A DNA stretch of 45,873 nt from an uncultured Acidimicrobiales bacterium (GTDB taxonomy: Bacteria; Actinomycetota; Acidimicrobiia; Acidimicrobiales; SZUA-35), in assembly GCA_937925335.1 (NCBI GenBank), contig CALEWY010000007.1:1-45873 (forward strand). Reading direction: 5' to 3'. The notes below the pieces were generated by a model, which was not told where the DNA came from, did no database searches, and saw only the letters and a list, made by a program, of their open reading frames with translations. Below are positions 1 through 7,664 of this stretch, in pieces (position 1 is the stretch's first letter; each line of letters starts with the position of its first letter). The translations under genes were made by a program, and so were the position numbers.

Positions 1-2421
1 CAACCCACCATTGGTCGACCGGAACACGATGTAACGAACAACCCCAACATTGTCCGTCGACGCATTCCACGACAACCGAACACCATTCGCCACCTCGGTC
101 GAACGCAAACCAGTCGGCGTCGACGGACGCTCCGTATCCGGACCTCCGGCACTCGAGTAGACAGCGGTGAGCGTGGAGTCCTCGTCGATCGACAGCTCAA
201 CGAAGCGGTCGGTACTGAGGCGTTGACCACCCGAACGCCACTCGACGAAGGAGTACGTCGTTCCGTTGATCGTTTGGTTGACGGCAACCGACGCGTTCGT
301 CGTGGCGTCCATCGCAACCTCGCGAGTGAACGGCCCGTCTTCTTCGGCCGACCCGACGAGCACTTCGAGACCTGCCGGCTGGGTGACCACATCGAGATCG
401 ACGACTCGGTAGTCGATGTCGAACACGAGCGTTGTCGGCGCTGCATCCGGCGGGTCGACGGTGAGGGTTGCCTCGATGTAGGAGGGGTACTCATGATCCG
501 GCATCACAAACGTGCCGCGAGCACCGCTGATCGTCGCCTGATCGTGGCGATGGCACGCATCCGGCGCGTTCGGGATGCAGTGGATGAGATCGAAGTCCCA
601 CTCGAAGGCAGAGCTCGGCACGGAGCGGCCATCGGCGTAGGTCGCCGTTGCCCGAGCGGGAACGATGGCGTCGGTCTTGAAGATTCGTCCCGTCGCCGGT
701 TCGGCCACGATGATCGCAATGTCGCCGCTGCCGACCGAGATCGTCCTCGTCGTCGAATCGGTCAGTCCACCGGGATCGCGCACCGTCAGTCGGGCTGCGT
801 ACGTGCCGGGGTTGGTGTAGGTGTGGGAAACGGTTCGGCCGGTGGCGTCGGTTGTTCCGTTGCCATCGAAGTCCCACTGATAGGTGAGGGAGTCACCATC
901 GGGGTCGTTTGATGCACCGGCGTTGAACGAGACGGCAAGTGGCGGCTCGCCGTTGCGAGGAGTCGCGGAGAACGAAGCGTTCGGCGGACGATTGCCGCCC
1001 GTCTCGCTGAAGCGGAGGATTCGCCCGCCTGCGATGTCGGCCGCGTAGAGGTTTCCGTCCGGGCCGAACACCAGGTCGACGATTGCCCCAACGTCAGACG
1101 CGAACACCGACGGGTTCGACGCGTTCGGTCGGCCATTGCCGCCCTCCGGCAGATACCAGATGCAGCCCCGCGTGAAGTCGGTGAAGAAGAGCGCACCGTC
1201 GAGCGACGACGGTCCGAATCCGGAACGGTTGACCGCAAGTCCAGAGGTTGCAAGGCCACCGTTCGGACAGCTCTCGCCAGCCACGATCGGTTCGTTTCGG
1301 CCATAGAAGAACAGCGGCCCGTCGTGGTCGCCCGAGTTGATCAGGGTCTGGCAGATTGTCGTCGTGAGCCAGAACGTGTTCTGCGTTGTGCCCTGGCCTT
1401 CATAACAAGGCCACCCACTGTTGAAGAAGCCGTTGCCCTCGATGAGGTTGATCTCCTCGGCTCCCGCTCCGCCGACGTTGCCGACGTAGATGCGGCCCGT
1501 GTCAGGGTCAACCGCCATCCGGAACGGGTTTCGGAAACCGGTGCCGATCATGCGAGCCACGTTGGCCTCGGCATCACCGGATCGAGGGTTCTCGGGACGA
1601 GCAGCGAACGTGTTTGGATTCACGCGCAGAACCGAGCCGTGCACACCCGTCGGGTCATTGCGAGTCAGCACGTCTTGTGAGCGGGCCTGCCCACCTTCAG
1701 TCGTTGGTGAGACCAGGTTGGTTCCTGCTGGCGAAGGTGGATCACCGCAGAGGTTCTGGCGCTGGCCGTACTCGACGAACGAGCCAGTCGACCCATCACC
1801 GAAGCTGACGAGGAGCGAGTTGGCTGACTCGAATTCCAGATCGCCGACGGTGTGGTTGTTGAACTGTTGGCAGTGCCCTTGGAAGAGCACAGCTTCAGGA
1901 GCGTTCGAGATCGTGCCGTTGAACCGAACGACTCGACTGAGCGCCGGACAACCCGTCGTGCCGCCGTTCGGACATGGATCAGAGTTGCCGCCAACGCTGC
2001 CATAGGCCGGGATCGACCCTCCACCCGGAGCTTGGTCCAGGGCGTAACTCACGTAGATCCACGGCGTTGCTGGGTAGTTCGGGTGCACGGCGAGGCCGAG
2101 CATTCCGCGGTCAGCGTTGTTGTGGGTCTGCACACGACGATCGGCAACGACGGTGGGCGTTGCATCGTTGATGCTGTCGTAGCGAAGGACGCGGCCCCGC
2201 TTCTCGATGACAAAAACCGTGCCATCGGGCGCAAATTCGACGGCGGTCGGCTTGTCGAGACCGGTGATGACCGCATCCATTGCGAATCCGGCAGGAACCA
2301 CGGCTTGCGCCGGATCGGCCGAAACACCAACAACGGCGCTGAGCGCCATCAACAGCGACACCAACACGAGCGATGTCCGCGGCACGACGTTCCGTGCGCG
2401 CGTTCGCGTCGTCGAGCCCAT
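1..2421 (-). CDS. Secreted PQQ-dependent sugar (glucose/sorbosone-type) dehydrogenase with PKD and FN3 domains, 3'-truncated by window edge
   Basis: An open frame of 807 codons runs from ATG at 2421 to base 1 with no stop, so the C-terminus lies outside the window. Residues 1 to about 38 are an N-terminal signal peptide (basic start, hydrophobic core, then an AQA site). Residues 40-470 read as the six-bladed propeller of the soluble aldose/sorbosone dehydrogenase family: LDKPTAVEFAPDGTVFVIEK, then DRGMLGLAVHPNYP (the family's conserved His-containing signature), and repeated phrases such as GTGFRNPFRMAVDPDTGRIY. A PKD domain follows at about 475-555 (YQWDFDGNGT, SHTYTNPGTYAARLTVRD) and an FN3 domain begins near 765 (PSTPTGLRSTEVANGVRLSW). 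Known for the family: PQQ- and calcium-dependent oxidation of aldoses outside the cytoplasm. Substrate here is unknown. The PKD/FN3 tail suggests a surface-attached or polysaccharide-binding enzyme. It is transcribed divergently from the AraC-type regulator. Confidence 0.88.
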   Translation of the reverse strand, partial: MGSTTRTRARNVVPRTSLVLVSLLMALSAVVGVSADPAQAVVPAGFAMDAVITGLDKPTAVEFAPDGTVFVIEKRGRVLRYDSINDATPTVVADRRVQTHNNADRGMLGLAVHPNYPATPWIYVSYALDQAPGGGSIPAYGSVGGNSDPCPNGGTTGCPALSRVVRFNGTISNAPEAVLFQGHCQQFNNHTVGDLEFESANSLLVSFGDGSTGSFVEYGQRQNLCGDPPSPAGTNLVSPTTEGGQARSQDVLTRNDPTGVHGSVLRVNPNTFAARPENPRSGDAEANVARMIGTGFRNPFRMAVDPDTGRIYVGNVGGAGAEEINLIEGNGFFNSGWPCYEGQGTTQNTFWLTTTICQTLINSGDHDGPLFFYGRNEPIVAGESCPNGGLATSGLAVNRSGFGPSSLDGALFFTDFTRGCIWYLPEGGNGRPNASNPSVFASDVGAIVDLVFGPDGNLYAADIAGGRILRFSETGGNRPPNASFSATPRNGEPPLAVSFNAGASNDPDGDSLTYQWDFDGNGTTDATGRTVSHTYTNPGTYAARLTVRDPGGLTDSTTRTISVGSGDIAIIVAEPATGRIFKTDAIVPARATATYADGRSVPSSAFEWDFDLIHCIPNAPDACHRHDQATISGARGTFVMPDHEYPSYIEATLTVDPPDAAPTTLVFDIDYRVVDLDVVTQPAGLEVLVGSAEEDGPFTREVAMDATTNASVAVNQTINGTTYSFVEWRSGGQRLSTDRFVELSIDEDSTLTAVYSSAGGPDTERPSTPTGLRSTEVANGVRLSWNASTDNVGVVRYIVFRSTNGGL

Positions 2422-2539
2422 CAAGACAGAATCACTCACCCAGTGCCCTCACCCAGCCCCGCCAGAGGCTCTCAAGGCTGCTGTTACCCAGCCGCCACTT
2501 CACACAAGGTGGCGAGTCTTTCACGCAGAGCGCTCACGT

Positions 2540-2574
2540 TCGAGAGGTGGACATGCCCACCGGTCACCTCTCGA
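2540..2574. promoter_or_regulatory. 10-bp perfect inverted repeat between divergent genes
   Basis: TCGAGAGGTG (2540-2549) and CACCTCTCGA (2565-2574) are perfect reverse complements separated by 15 nt. A competing inner pairing (GGTGG with CCACC) lies within the same stretch. It sits 77 nt upstream of the regulator start and 119 nt from the divergent dehydrogenase start, where an operator would be expected. An mRNA hairpin in the regulator leader is equally compatible. Confidence 0.4.
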
Positions 2575-2650
2575 GCAGGCGAGGATGTTCACCGACCGCC
2601 ATCCAGGGCAGCTCCATGCAACGGCGCCCGAGGGAGTCACGCCAAATCGC

Positions 2651-3637
2651 ATGATTCATCAAGTCCGGGTTTGGACCGTTCTCTACGATGGTCAAGTGGC
2701 CGCCCCCAACAACTCACGCGCCGAGCGGATCCTTCCTCTCCTTGCCGAGATGAGGCGAAGCACGCGGCCGCTTTCGCTGGCCGATGCCGGTGAGGTCGTC
2801 GACCTCTCACCCGATCACTTGCAGCGAACCTTCGCCGCGCATGTTGGGGAGAGCCCAGATCGATACCAGCGGCGGCTTCGTCTCGAACGGGGCGCGATCG
2901 ATCTTCGTTCGACCAATCTGCGAATCATCGATGTCGCCCTCCGTGCCGGCTTTGAGAGCCACGAGGCATTCACCCGGGCGTTCACGGCGCACTTCAGGGT
3001 CGGGCCGCGTGACTACCGAAAACGAACAGAACGGCTCGACGACCACGCCAGCAGATTGATCGAATCGAGCGGGCCGTGCGTTGGCCTCTACGGCTTCCAG
3101 CGATCCGCCGAAACACCATTCTCAAACCACCACATCAACCGAATGAGGGACCAGCACATGCCAACGTCAGACATCGCTCGCGAAACGATCACGGAGACAC
3201 CGACGATTGTGGCCACGCGACGAATCGCACGCGAGAACCTTGCCGAGGCAATCGGCGAGTGTCTGCCGATGGCCTATGCCTATGCGCTCGAGGCGGGCCA
3301 CGCGATGGCCGGTCCACCGTTCGTGCGCTACGTATCCCAGACCGCGGCATTCGACGAAATCGAAGCGGGTGTGCCACTCACCGAACCAGCGGGCACCGTC
3401 GAGCATCCCGACCTCGCAGCTGGAACGATGCCAGGAGGCGACGTCGTCACCGGTACCCACGAGGGTTCCTACGACTCGCTCGGTGAAAGCCATGCGGCAC
3501 TCGATCTCTGGATGAGTGAGCAGGGCCTCCGACCCGACGGCGGTCCTTGGGAGGTCTACATCACCGACCCTGGCGAGTTCCCCGACCCGAAGGATTGGCG
3601 GACCACGATCATCTGGCCGTACGTTCAGCGTTCATGA
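2651..3637 (+). CDS. AraC-family HTH regulator fused to a GyrI-like effector-binding domain
   Basis: The 328-residue protein begins with an AraC double helix-turn-helix at about residues 25-110 (LSPDHLQRTFAAHVGESPDR, then IIDVALRAGFESHEAFTRAF, the typical second-helix signature). A GyrI/Rob-like domain follows from about residue 165 to the end, finishing with the usual strand pattern (GPWEVYITDPGEFPDPKDWR, TTIIWPYV). This is the Rob/SoxS-like 'HTH then GyrI' arrangement, in which the C-terminal domain binds small hydrophobic or drug-like ligands. ATG 2651 is preferred, with GAGGGAG upstream at a slightly long spacing; GTG 2696 is an alternative, and further in-frame starts upstream give only low-complexity sequence. 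The stop overlaps the next start (ATGA), so the oxidoreductase is probably co-translated and may be functionally linked. The ligand cannot be read from sequence. Confidence 0.85.
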   Translation: MIHQVRVWTVLYDGQVAAPNNSRAERILPLLAEMRRSTRPLSLADAGEVVDLSPDHLQRTFAAHVGESPDRYQRRLRLERGAIDLRSTNLRIIDVALRAGFESHEAFTRAFTAHFRVGPRDYRKRTERLDDHASRLIESSGPCVGLYGFQRSAETPFSNHHINRMRDQHMPTSDIARETITETPTIVATRRIARENLAEAIGECLPMAYAYALEAGHAMAGPPFVRYVSQTAAFDEIEAGVPLTEPAGTVEHPDLAAGTMPGGDVVTGTHEGSYDSLGESHAALDLWMSEQGLRPDGGPWEVYITDPGEFPDPKDWRTTIIWPYVQRS

Positions 3638-4518
3638 CGATCGACATCGGAAGTGTTGGGCTCTGGACCGGAATCCTCGACGGGCATCCGTCCGGGGCGG
3701 TCCGCGACATCGCCTCCGAACTCGACGAGATGGGATGGCCGTGTCTGTGGATTCCTGAGACCGTCGGCCGTGACCCGTTCGTCGCTGCGTCGATGTTGCT
3801 CGAGGCGTCGAACTCGATGAAGGTCGCCACCGGAATCGCCTCGATCTGGGCCCGCGATCCAATGACTACCCAGAACGCATCGATCACCCTCAACGAGGCC
3901 TATGACGGTCGCTTCCTCCTCGGCCTCGGGGTGAGCCACCACACCCTCACCGAGTGGGTTCGCAAACACGACTACTCGAAGCCGCTGACCAAGATGCGCG
4001 AGTACCTCGAGCGCATGGACGCCTCCATGTACAAGGCGGCCGAGCCAGCCGAGAAGCCGAGCCGAGTGCTCGCCGCGCTCGGACCAAAGATGCTCGAACT
4101 CTCCGCCGAGGCGGCCGACGGTGCGCACCCCTACTTCGTACCGGTCGAACACACCGAGATCGCTCGAGCCGCAATCGGCCCGGACAAGCTGCTCGCCACC
4201 GAACAGATGGTGGTGCTCGACACCGATCCAACGAGCGCACGGGAAACGGCTCGTGCTCACATGGCCGTCTATCTCGGCCTACCCAACTACGCGAACAACC
4301 TCATGCGCCACGGGTTCACCGAAGAGGAACTGACCAACGCTGACGACCGCGTCGTCGACGCGATCGTGGCGTGGGGTTCACTCGACGATGTCTTGGGCCG
4401 GGTGAAGGCCCATCACGATGCCGGAGCCGACCACGTCTGCGTCCAGGTGCTCGAAGCCGACCGGAAATCGATTCCGATGGAACCATGGCGGGAGCTCGCC
4501 GGCGCGTTGGTGGGCTAA
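3634..4518 (+). CDS. LLM-class F420-dependent oxidoreductase (resembles the MSMEG_4141 family)
   Basis: A 294-residue luciferase-like (beta/alpha)8 protein. The N-terminus IGSVGLWTGILDGHP, the strand pattern WPCLWIPETVGRDPF, the DPMTTQNASITLNEAYDGRF segment and GLGVSHH match the F420-dependent branch, particularly the short TIGR03620-like group. The family transfers hydride to or from coenzyme F420 on diverse small molecules in the cytosol; the substrate is not predictable here. ATG 3634 overlaps the regulator stop by 4 nt, and the longer in-frame extension to 3547 lies wholly inside the regulator gene, so 3634 is the supported start. Coupling to an AraC/GyrI sensor suggests induction by a small molecule that the enzyme modifies, which is inference. 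Confidence 0.85.
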   Translation: MTIDIGSVGLWTGILDGHPSGAVRDIASELDEMGWPCLWIPETVGRDPFVAASMLLEASNSMKVATGIASIWARDPMTTQNASITLNEAYDGRFLLGLGVSHHTLTEWVRKHDYSKPLTKMREYLERMDASMYKAAEPAEKPSRVLAALGPKMLELSAEAADGAHPYFVPVEHTEIARAAIGPDKLLATEQMVVLDTDPTSARETARAHMAVYLGLPNYANNLMRHGFTEEELTNADDRVVDAIVAWGSLDDVLGRVKAHHDAGADHVCVQVLEADRKSIPMEPWRELAGALVG

Positions 4519-4541
4519 TCAGGTGGCATGATGTTGGCCCG

Positions 4542-4784
4542 ATGAGTCAGCAAACGATTCTCCTGTTGTGCGGCGGCGGAATGATCCTCGGGTTGATCGC
4601 AGTTGTGATCGACCGTCTCAACTTCCCGCAGCGCAAGTTTCAACCAAAGACGGTTTCGATCGAGCCCAAGGAACGACGCGCCAGCCGCGATCGAACCGGC
4701 GCGCACATCGTGGACTTTGATCCGAAGAAGGCTCCGACGGCATCCGCCGACACACCGTCTGACCCACCGCCGCCTGGCACCTAG
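4542..4784 (+). CDS. Small single-pass membrane protein of unknown function
   Basis: An 80-residue ORF. Residues 5-25 form one hydrophobic helix (ILLLCGGGMILGLIAVVIDR), followed by a basic, Pro/Lys-rich tail (PKERRASRDRTGAHIVDFDP) that ends in TPSDPPPPGT. The orientation predicted from positive charges leaves the tail cytoplasmic. It begins 24 nt after the oxidoreductase stop on the same strand, so it is probably part of that transcript. No family is recognised. The longer in-frame extension upstream lies inside the oxidoreductase gene and was discarded. Confidence 0.55.
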   Translation: MSQQTILLLCGGGMILGLIAVVIDRLNFPQRKFQPKTVSIEPKERRASRDRTGAHIVDFDPKKAPTASADTPSDPPPPGT

Positions 4785-4798
4785 TCTTCTCCGAAGAC
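4784..4798 (+). terminator. Short hairpin at the stop codon of the small membrane protein
   Basis: GTCTTC-TCC-GAAGAC forms a perfect 6-bp stem that starts on the last base of the TAG stop. No U-tract follows, so it is a candidate terminator or 3'-end stabiliser only. Confidence 0.3.
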
Positions 4799-4885
4799 CG
4801 TTCTCCGCAATCCCGTAACGCAACAACTCGCAAGCAATCGCTCGCACCGCACTACTACTCGCACAAGAAACAAGGGCAGACCCAC

Positions 4886-5965
4886 GTGGCGACCAAGACC
4901 CGCGAAACCAAGAGCACCGACACCGCAGTGTCCACCACCCAGGTGACCGACGAACAACGCGCAAAGGCAAAGGCCGATGGCCTGTCCACCTTCGCTGCGG
5001 TCAAGACGATCCCGAAGAGGCTGAAGAAGCACAACCTCGTCGTCATCTCGGCCGGGATTGCGTTCTACCTCGTGCTGGCTCTGGTGCCGACGCTCATCGC
5101 AGCGATCTCGATGTACTCACTCGTCACCGACCCCGAAGTCGTCGGTGAACAGATCACCTCGCTGACCGAGGGGCTCGAGGATCGAGACACCGCAGAGCTC
5201 TTGAAAACTCAGATCGAGAACATCGTCGCCGACTCGAAGAGCTCAGGCGGCGTTGCATTTGCGGTCGGACTCCTGCTCGCCCTGTTCTCCGCCTCGGGCG
5301 CGGTAGCCAAGCTGATGGCCACGATCACGCTCTCCTACGAAGCGACCGAGGAGCGCAAGGGATGGAAGGTGCGTCTCGTCGCAGCCATCCTCACCATCGG
5401 AGCGATCGTCGGGCTCGGCGTGCTTGGCTTCCTTCTTGGAGCGGTGCCGAACCTCGTTGGTCAAGTGCTCGACGTGAGCGGAGTGGTGGCGACGTTGATC
5501 AGCATCGCCTCGGCGCTGCTCGCTGCGCTTGCCATGATGTTTGGCCTCACCGTGGTGTACCGGCACGCGCCCTATCGCCGGCCCCGCACTCCGTGGGTCA
5601 ATCCTGGAGCCATCGTCGCAACCATCGCAGCGCTGCTCTTCGTGTTGCTCTTCAACATCTACTTCCAGTTCGCAGGCGGCATGCCACCGTCCTACGGAAT
5701 CCTCGGCTCGATCGCTGCGCTGATCATCTTCCTGCAGCTGATGACCGTCGCTGTCTTGATGGGTGCCGAGGTAAACGCCGTGGTTGAAGAGAGCCGCGCC
5801 GAACAGTTGGCGATCGCCAGTGGCGAACCAACTGCGGCGGAGTTGAAGCTCATCGAAGGCGGCGCCGCACCAGGTGCTGGCAAACCAGCCGAACCCATTC
5901 CGCTCGGCAAAGCACTCGCCGGCTTCGCCGCATTGATCGCACTCGGCGGCGGCAAGGGCGAATAG
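4886..5965 (+). CDS. YihY/virulence factor BrkB family membrane protein
   Basis: A 359-residue integral membrane protein starting at GTG 4886, with an AAGGG ribosome-binding site about 9 nt upstream. After a polar, Lys-rich N-terminus it shows the YihY/BrkB layout: KHNLVVISAGIAFYLVLALV (helix 1, with the family's AxxxAFY pattern), a loop, then five further helices up to about residue 300 (LLLALFSASGAVAKLM, LTIGAIVGLGVLGFLLG, AALLAALAMMFGLTVVYRHA, AIVATIAALLFVLLFNIYF, GILGSIAALIIFLQL). The motif YRHAPYRRPRTPWVNPGA is characteristic of the family's cytoplasmic loop. The Ala/Gly-rich tail from 305 onward (GAAPGAGKPAEPIPLGKALA) is poorly conserved. The function of the family is unsettled; it was once miscalled ribonuclease BN. 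Confidence 0.9.
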   Translation: MATKTRETKSTDTAVSTTQVTDEQRAKAKADGLSTFAAVKTIPKRLKKHNLVVISAGIAFYLVLALVPTLIAAISMYSLVTDPEVVGEQITSLTEGLEDRDTAELLKTQIENIVADSKSSGGVAFAVGLLLALFSASGAVAKLMATITLSYEATEERKGWKVRLVAAILTIGAIVGLGVLGFLLGAVPNLVGQVLDVSGVVATLISIASALLAALAMMFGLTVVYRHAPYRRPRTPWVNPGAIVATIAALLFVLLFNIYFQFAGGMPPSYGILGSIAALIIFLQLMTVAVLMGAEVNAVVEESRAEQLAIASGEPTAAELKLIEGGAAPGAGKPAEPIPLGKALAGFAALIALGGGKGE

Positions 5966-6003
5966 GCCCCGTCACACCCAACCCGCGCTCCAGCGCCGAC
6001 TTT

Positions 6004-6108
6004 GCGGAGGGATACCCCGCAACAACTTGCGGCAAATCCCTCCACAACACCCAACCCGCAACAAGCGGAGGGAATCCCCGCAACAACTTGCGGTAGATCC
6101 CTCCACAT
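6004..6108 (+). repeat. Hairpin repeat family A, tandem pair (copies A4 and A5)
   Basis: Two copies of a 44-bp element occupy 6004-6047 and 6065-6108, offset by exactly 61 bp. Each opens with GCGGAGGGA and closes with ATCCCTCCACA. The outer arms (GGAGGGAT with ATCCCTCC) and inner arms (CCGCAA with TTGCGG, loop CAAC) make a long nested stem-loop. The 17-nt linker contains CACCCAACCCGC, which also occurs just before the first copy. The pair lies between the convergent yihY-like gene and the exported-protein gene, so it may act as a two-way terminator. Related copies occur at 31533-31712. Confidence 0.8.
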
Positions 6109-6113
6109 TTGCG

Positions 6114-6791
6114 CTAGTTGACGGCTTCGGCGATCCAGTTGATGGTGCCGATGCCGGTGGTGCTGGAGTTGACGCCAGCGGCGACGACGATGGCGCCACG
6201 AACCTCTTGGCCGGGGGCCACAACGACGGCACCGGTTTGAGCGTTGGCGCCGGGGATGGCGCCGGTGTTCGCTTCAACAACGATCGGAGTCGGATCCCAA
6301 CCACTGGCTGGTGTACCCGGACGGCCGAGCGTCGGGTTCGTGCCGATCGCAGTGGCGTTGGACGAGATATAGACGCGGGCTGAGCGGTCACCCCAGTCGC
6401 CGGTGGCGCTGCCGCCATCGGTGACGAGCTGAATCGTCAGCGGGATCTCACAGTTGTTCTGGTAGCGAACGACGTCGGTGTAGATCACACGGTCGCCGCG
6501 CATGCCACGAACGGTCAGCCGCTCTTCGAGCAGGTTCACACCGTCAACCTGCACGACGTCAGGGTCGACCGGCTTGTTCGGATCCTTTGAGAAGTCGACG
6601 AACGGGTCGTCGGCGTCGGTTCCCACGTACGCGATGGGGTCGTCGCCGCCAACCTTTTCGAAGCACGCTTCGCCAACCTGGATGTCAGCCTGCATGAAGT
6701 TCTGCAGGACCAAAGAGGCGTATGCCGGGGTTGCGAAGATCAGCAAGCCGACGATGACAATGGCGCCTCGTCGAGAGATTTTTCCGATCAT
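6114..6791 (-). CDS. Exported protein with signal peptide, possibly camelysin/TasA-like
   Basis: A 225-residue protein. Residues 1-25 are a clear signal peptide (KISRRGAIVIVGLLIFATPA, cleavage predicted after AYA). The mature part is beta-rich and acidic, with two Cys (EACFEK, QNNCEI) that could pair. The segment VVRYQNNCEIPLTIQLVTDG resembles the 'ketone-of-sequence' phrase in camelysin/TasA-type proteins where a new strand opens with v.N.G.ipl.l.l, and the tail VVVAPGQEVRGAIVVAAG resembles their 'pGq...' strand. This family link is weak and structural only. It overlaps the upstream 4-TM gene by 4 nt (ATGA), so the two are co-translated and probably act together. No SipW-type signal peptidase is nearby. 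Confidence 0.6.
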   Translation of the reverse strand: MIGKISRRGAIVIVGLLIFATPAYASLVLQNFMQADIQVGEACFEKVGGDDPIAYVGTDADDPFVDFSKDPNKPVDPDVVQVDGVNLLEERLTVRGMRGDRVIYTDVVRYQNNCEIPLTIQLVTDGGSATGDWGDRSARVYISSNATAIGTNPTLGRPGTPASGWDPTPIVVEANTGAIPGANAQTGAVVVAPGQEVRGAIVVAAGVNSSTTGIGTINWIAEAVN

Positions 6792-7507
6792 TTGTTGCTC
6801 CTGTGGCGTGAGGTTTCACGAGTCACCGACGTCGTGAGGCTCTTGGATTGCTTGTTCGTTGACTGGGTGTTCTTGGACTGGCGAAGGGGGTCTCGGCGCA
6901 TGCGCCGATCCCGCTCGAGCAACGCGGCCTGAGCTCGCGCGTCGGTGGTCTCGGGAAGCGGTGTGCCGGGTTTGAAGCCGACGAAGATCAGAGCGGTGAC
7001 GATGATGAACGCCGTGGACTGAGCGATCACCCAGCCATCGATCACCGGCGGCCGCATGAGGTGACGGATGAAGTGGAAGACGACGAGGAGACCGGCCATG
7101 AGCAGACCCATCGCCCATCCGTAGATGCGTTGGTTGTCGCCTCGCCGACGAGCGAGCGCAACGAGGACACCAACACACGTCATGACGACGGCGATCGCCG
7201 TTGACCAGGTCACGATCTTTACGAACGTGGGGATGTCGGTGATGAATTGGAGCGTCGGGATGACGCGTGCCTGGAATTCGATCTGGATCGTGGCGCCGAG
7301 ATAGTCGCCAACGAACATGGAGGCGAGGGCCTGTGTCGTGAAGAGCAGGAGTGCGGCGTTCGCAGCACCGAGCACGAACGACGAGTAGTCCTTCTCCTCG
7401 TCGATCGCTTCGGCCGCGATCTCCTCGGGAGTCTTCGTCAGCCGATAGTTGACGCGCTGGCGCGAGTCATCGGGGACAGGACGTTCTTGTGGGGCGGGCA
7501 CCACCAT
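6788..7507 (-). CDS. Four-helix membrane protein of unknown function
   Basis: A 239-residue protein with an acidic N-terminal cytoplasmic segment (KTPEEIAAEAIDEEKDYSSF), four hydrophobic segments (about residues 43-70, 93-118, 128-150 and 163-183; e.g. AIAVVMTCVGVLVALARRR and GWAMGLLMAGLLVVFHFIRH), and a very basic, polar C-terminal tail (ERDRRMRRDPLRQSKNTQ). No enzymatic motif is visible and no family is recognised. It overlaps the exported-protein gene downstream by 4 nt. Its leader (7508-7659) holds two complementary hairpins and repeated GCTGATC motifs, so the pair is probably controlled separately from the upstream PBP operon. Confidence 0.6.
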   Translation of the reverse strand: MVVPAPQERPVPDDSRQRVNYRLTKTPEEIAAEAIDEEKDYSSFVLGAANAALLLFTTQALASMFVGDYLGATIQIEFQARVIPTLQFITDIPTFVKIVTWSTAIAVVMTCVGVLVALARRRGDNQRIYGWAMGLLMAGLLVVFHFIRHLMRPPVIDGWVIAQSTAFIIVTALIFVGFKPGTPLPETTDARAQAALLERDRRMRRDPLRQSKNTQSTNKQSKSLTTSVTRETSRHRSNK

Positions 7508-7518
7508 GGAAGTCCAAT

Positions 7519-7553
7519 CGGCTCAACCGAGCCGACAATGAGCCGTTCGGCTC
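7519..7553 (-). promoter_or_regulatory. Two mutually complementary hairpins in the leader of the 4-TM/exported-protein operon
   Basis: CGGCTC-AACC-GAGCCG (7519-7534) and GAGCCG-TT-CGGCTC (7540-7553) are perfect 6-bp stems whose arms share one sequence, so either arm of one can pair with the other. They end 12 nt before the ATG at 7507. This could be an alternating leader structure or the terminator of the upstream gene; no U-tract is present. Confidence 0.45.
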
Positions 7554-7581
7554 AGAGATCACCAGCATCAAATCGCTCGTC

Positions 7582-7664
7582 GGTCAGCGCAGGCTCGATC
7601 AGCGATCACACAGCGCCAAATCACGAACACCTCTGGGTCACCGATCAGCGCAGGCTGGATCAGC
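7582..7664. repeat. 22-bp direct repeat (20/22 identical) with iterated GCTGATC motifs
   Basis: GGTCAGCGCAGGCTCGATCAGC (7582-7603) and GATCAGCGCAGGCTGGATCAGC (7643-7664) differ at two positions and are 61 bp apart. On the minus strand each reads as paired GCTGATC-type heptamers around AGCCTGC. The second copy overlaps the stop codon of the pseudoprotease gene. The position upstream of 7507 fits a multi-site operator. Confidence 0.5.

Noticed and set aside
6004..6108. CRISPR-like regular spacing of repeats
   Set aside because: Only two or three units per locus, linkers are short and partly shared, units are self-complementary over their whole length, and no cas genes are present.
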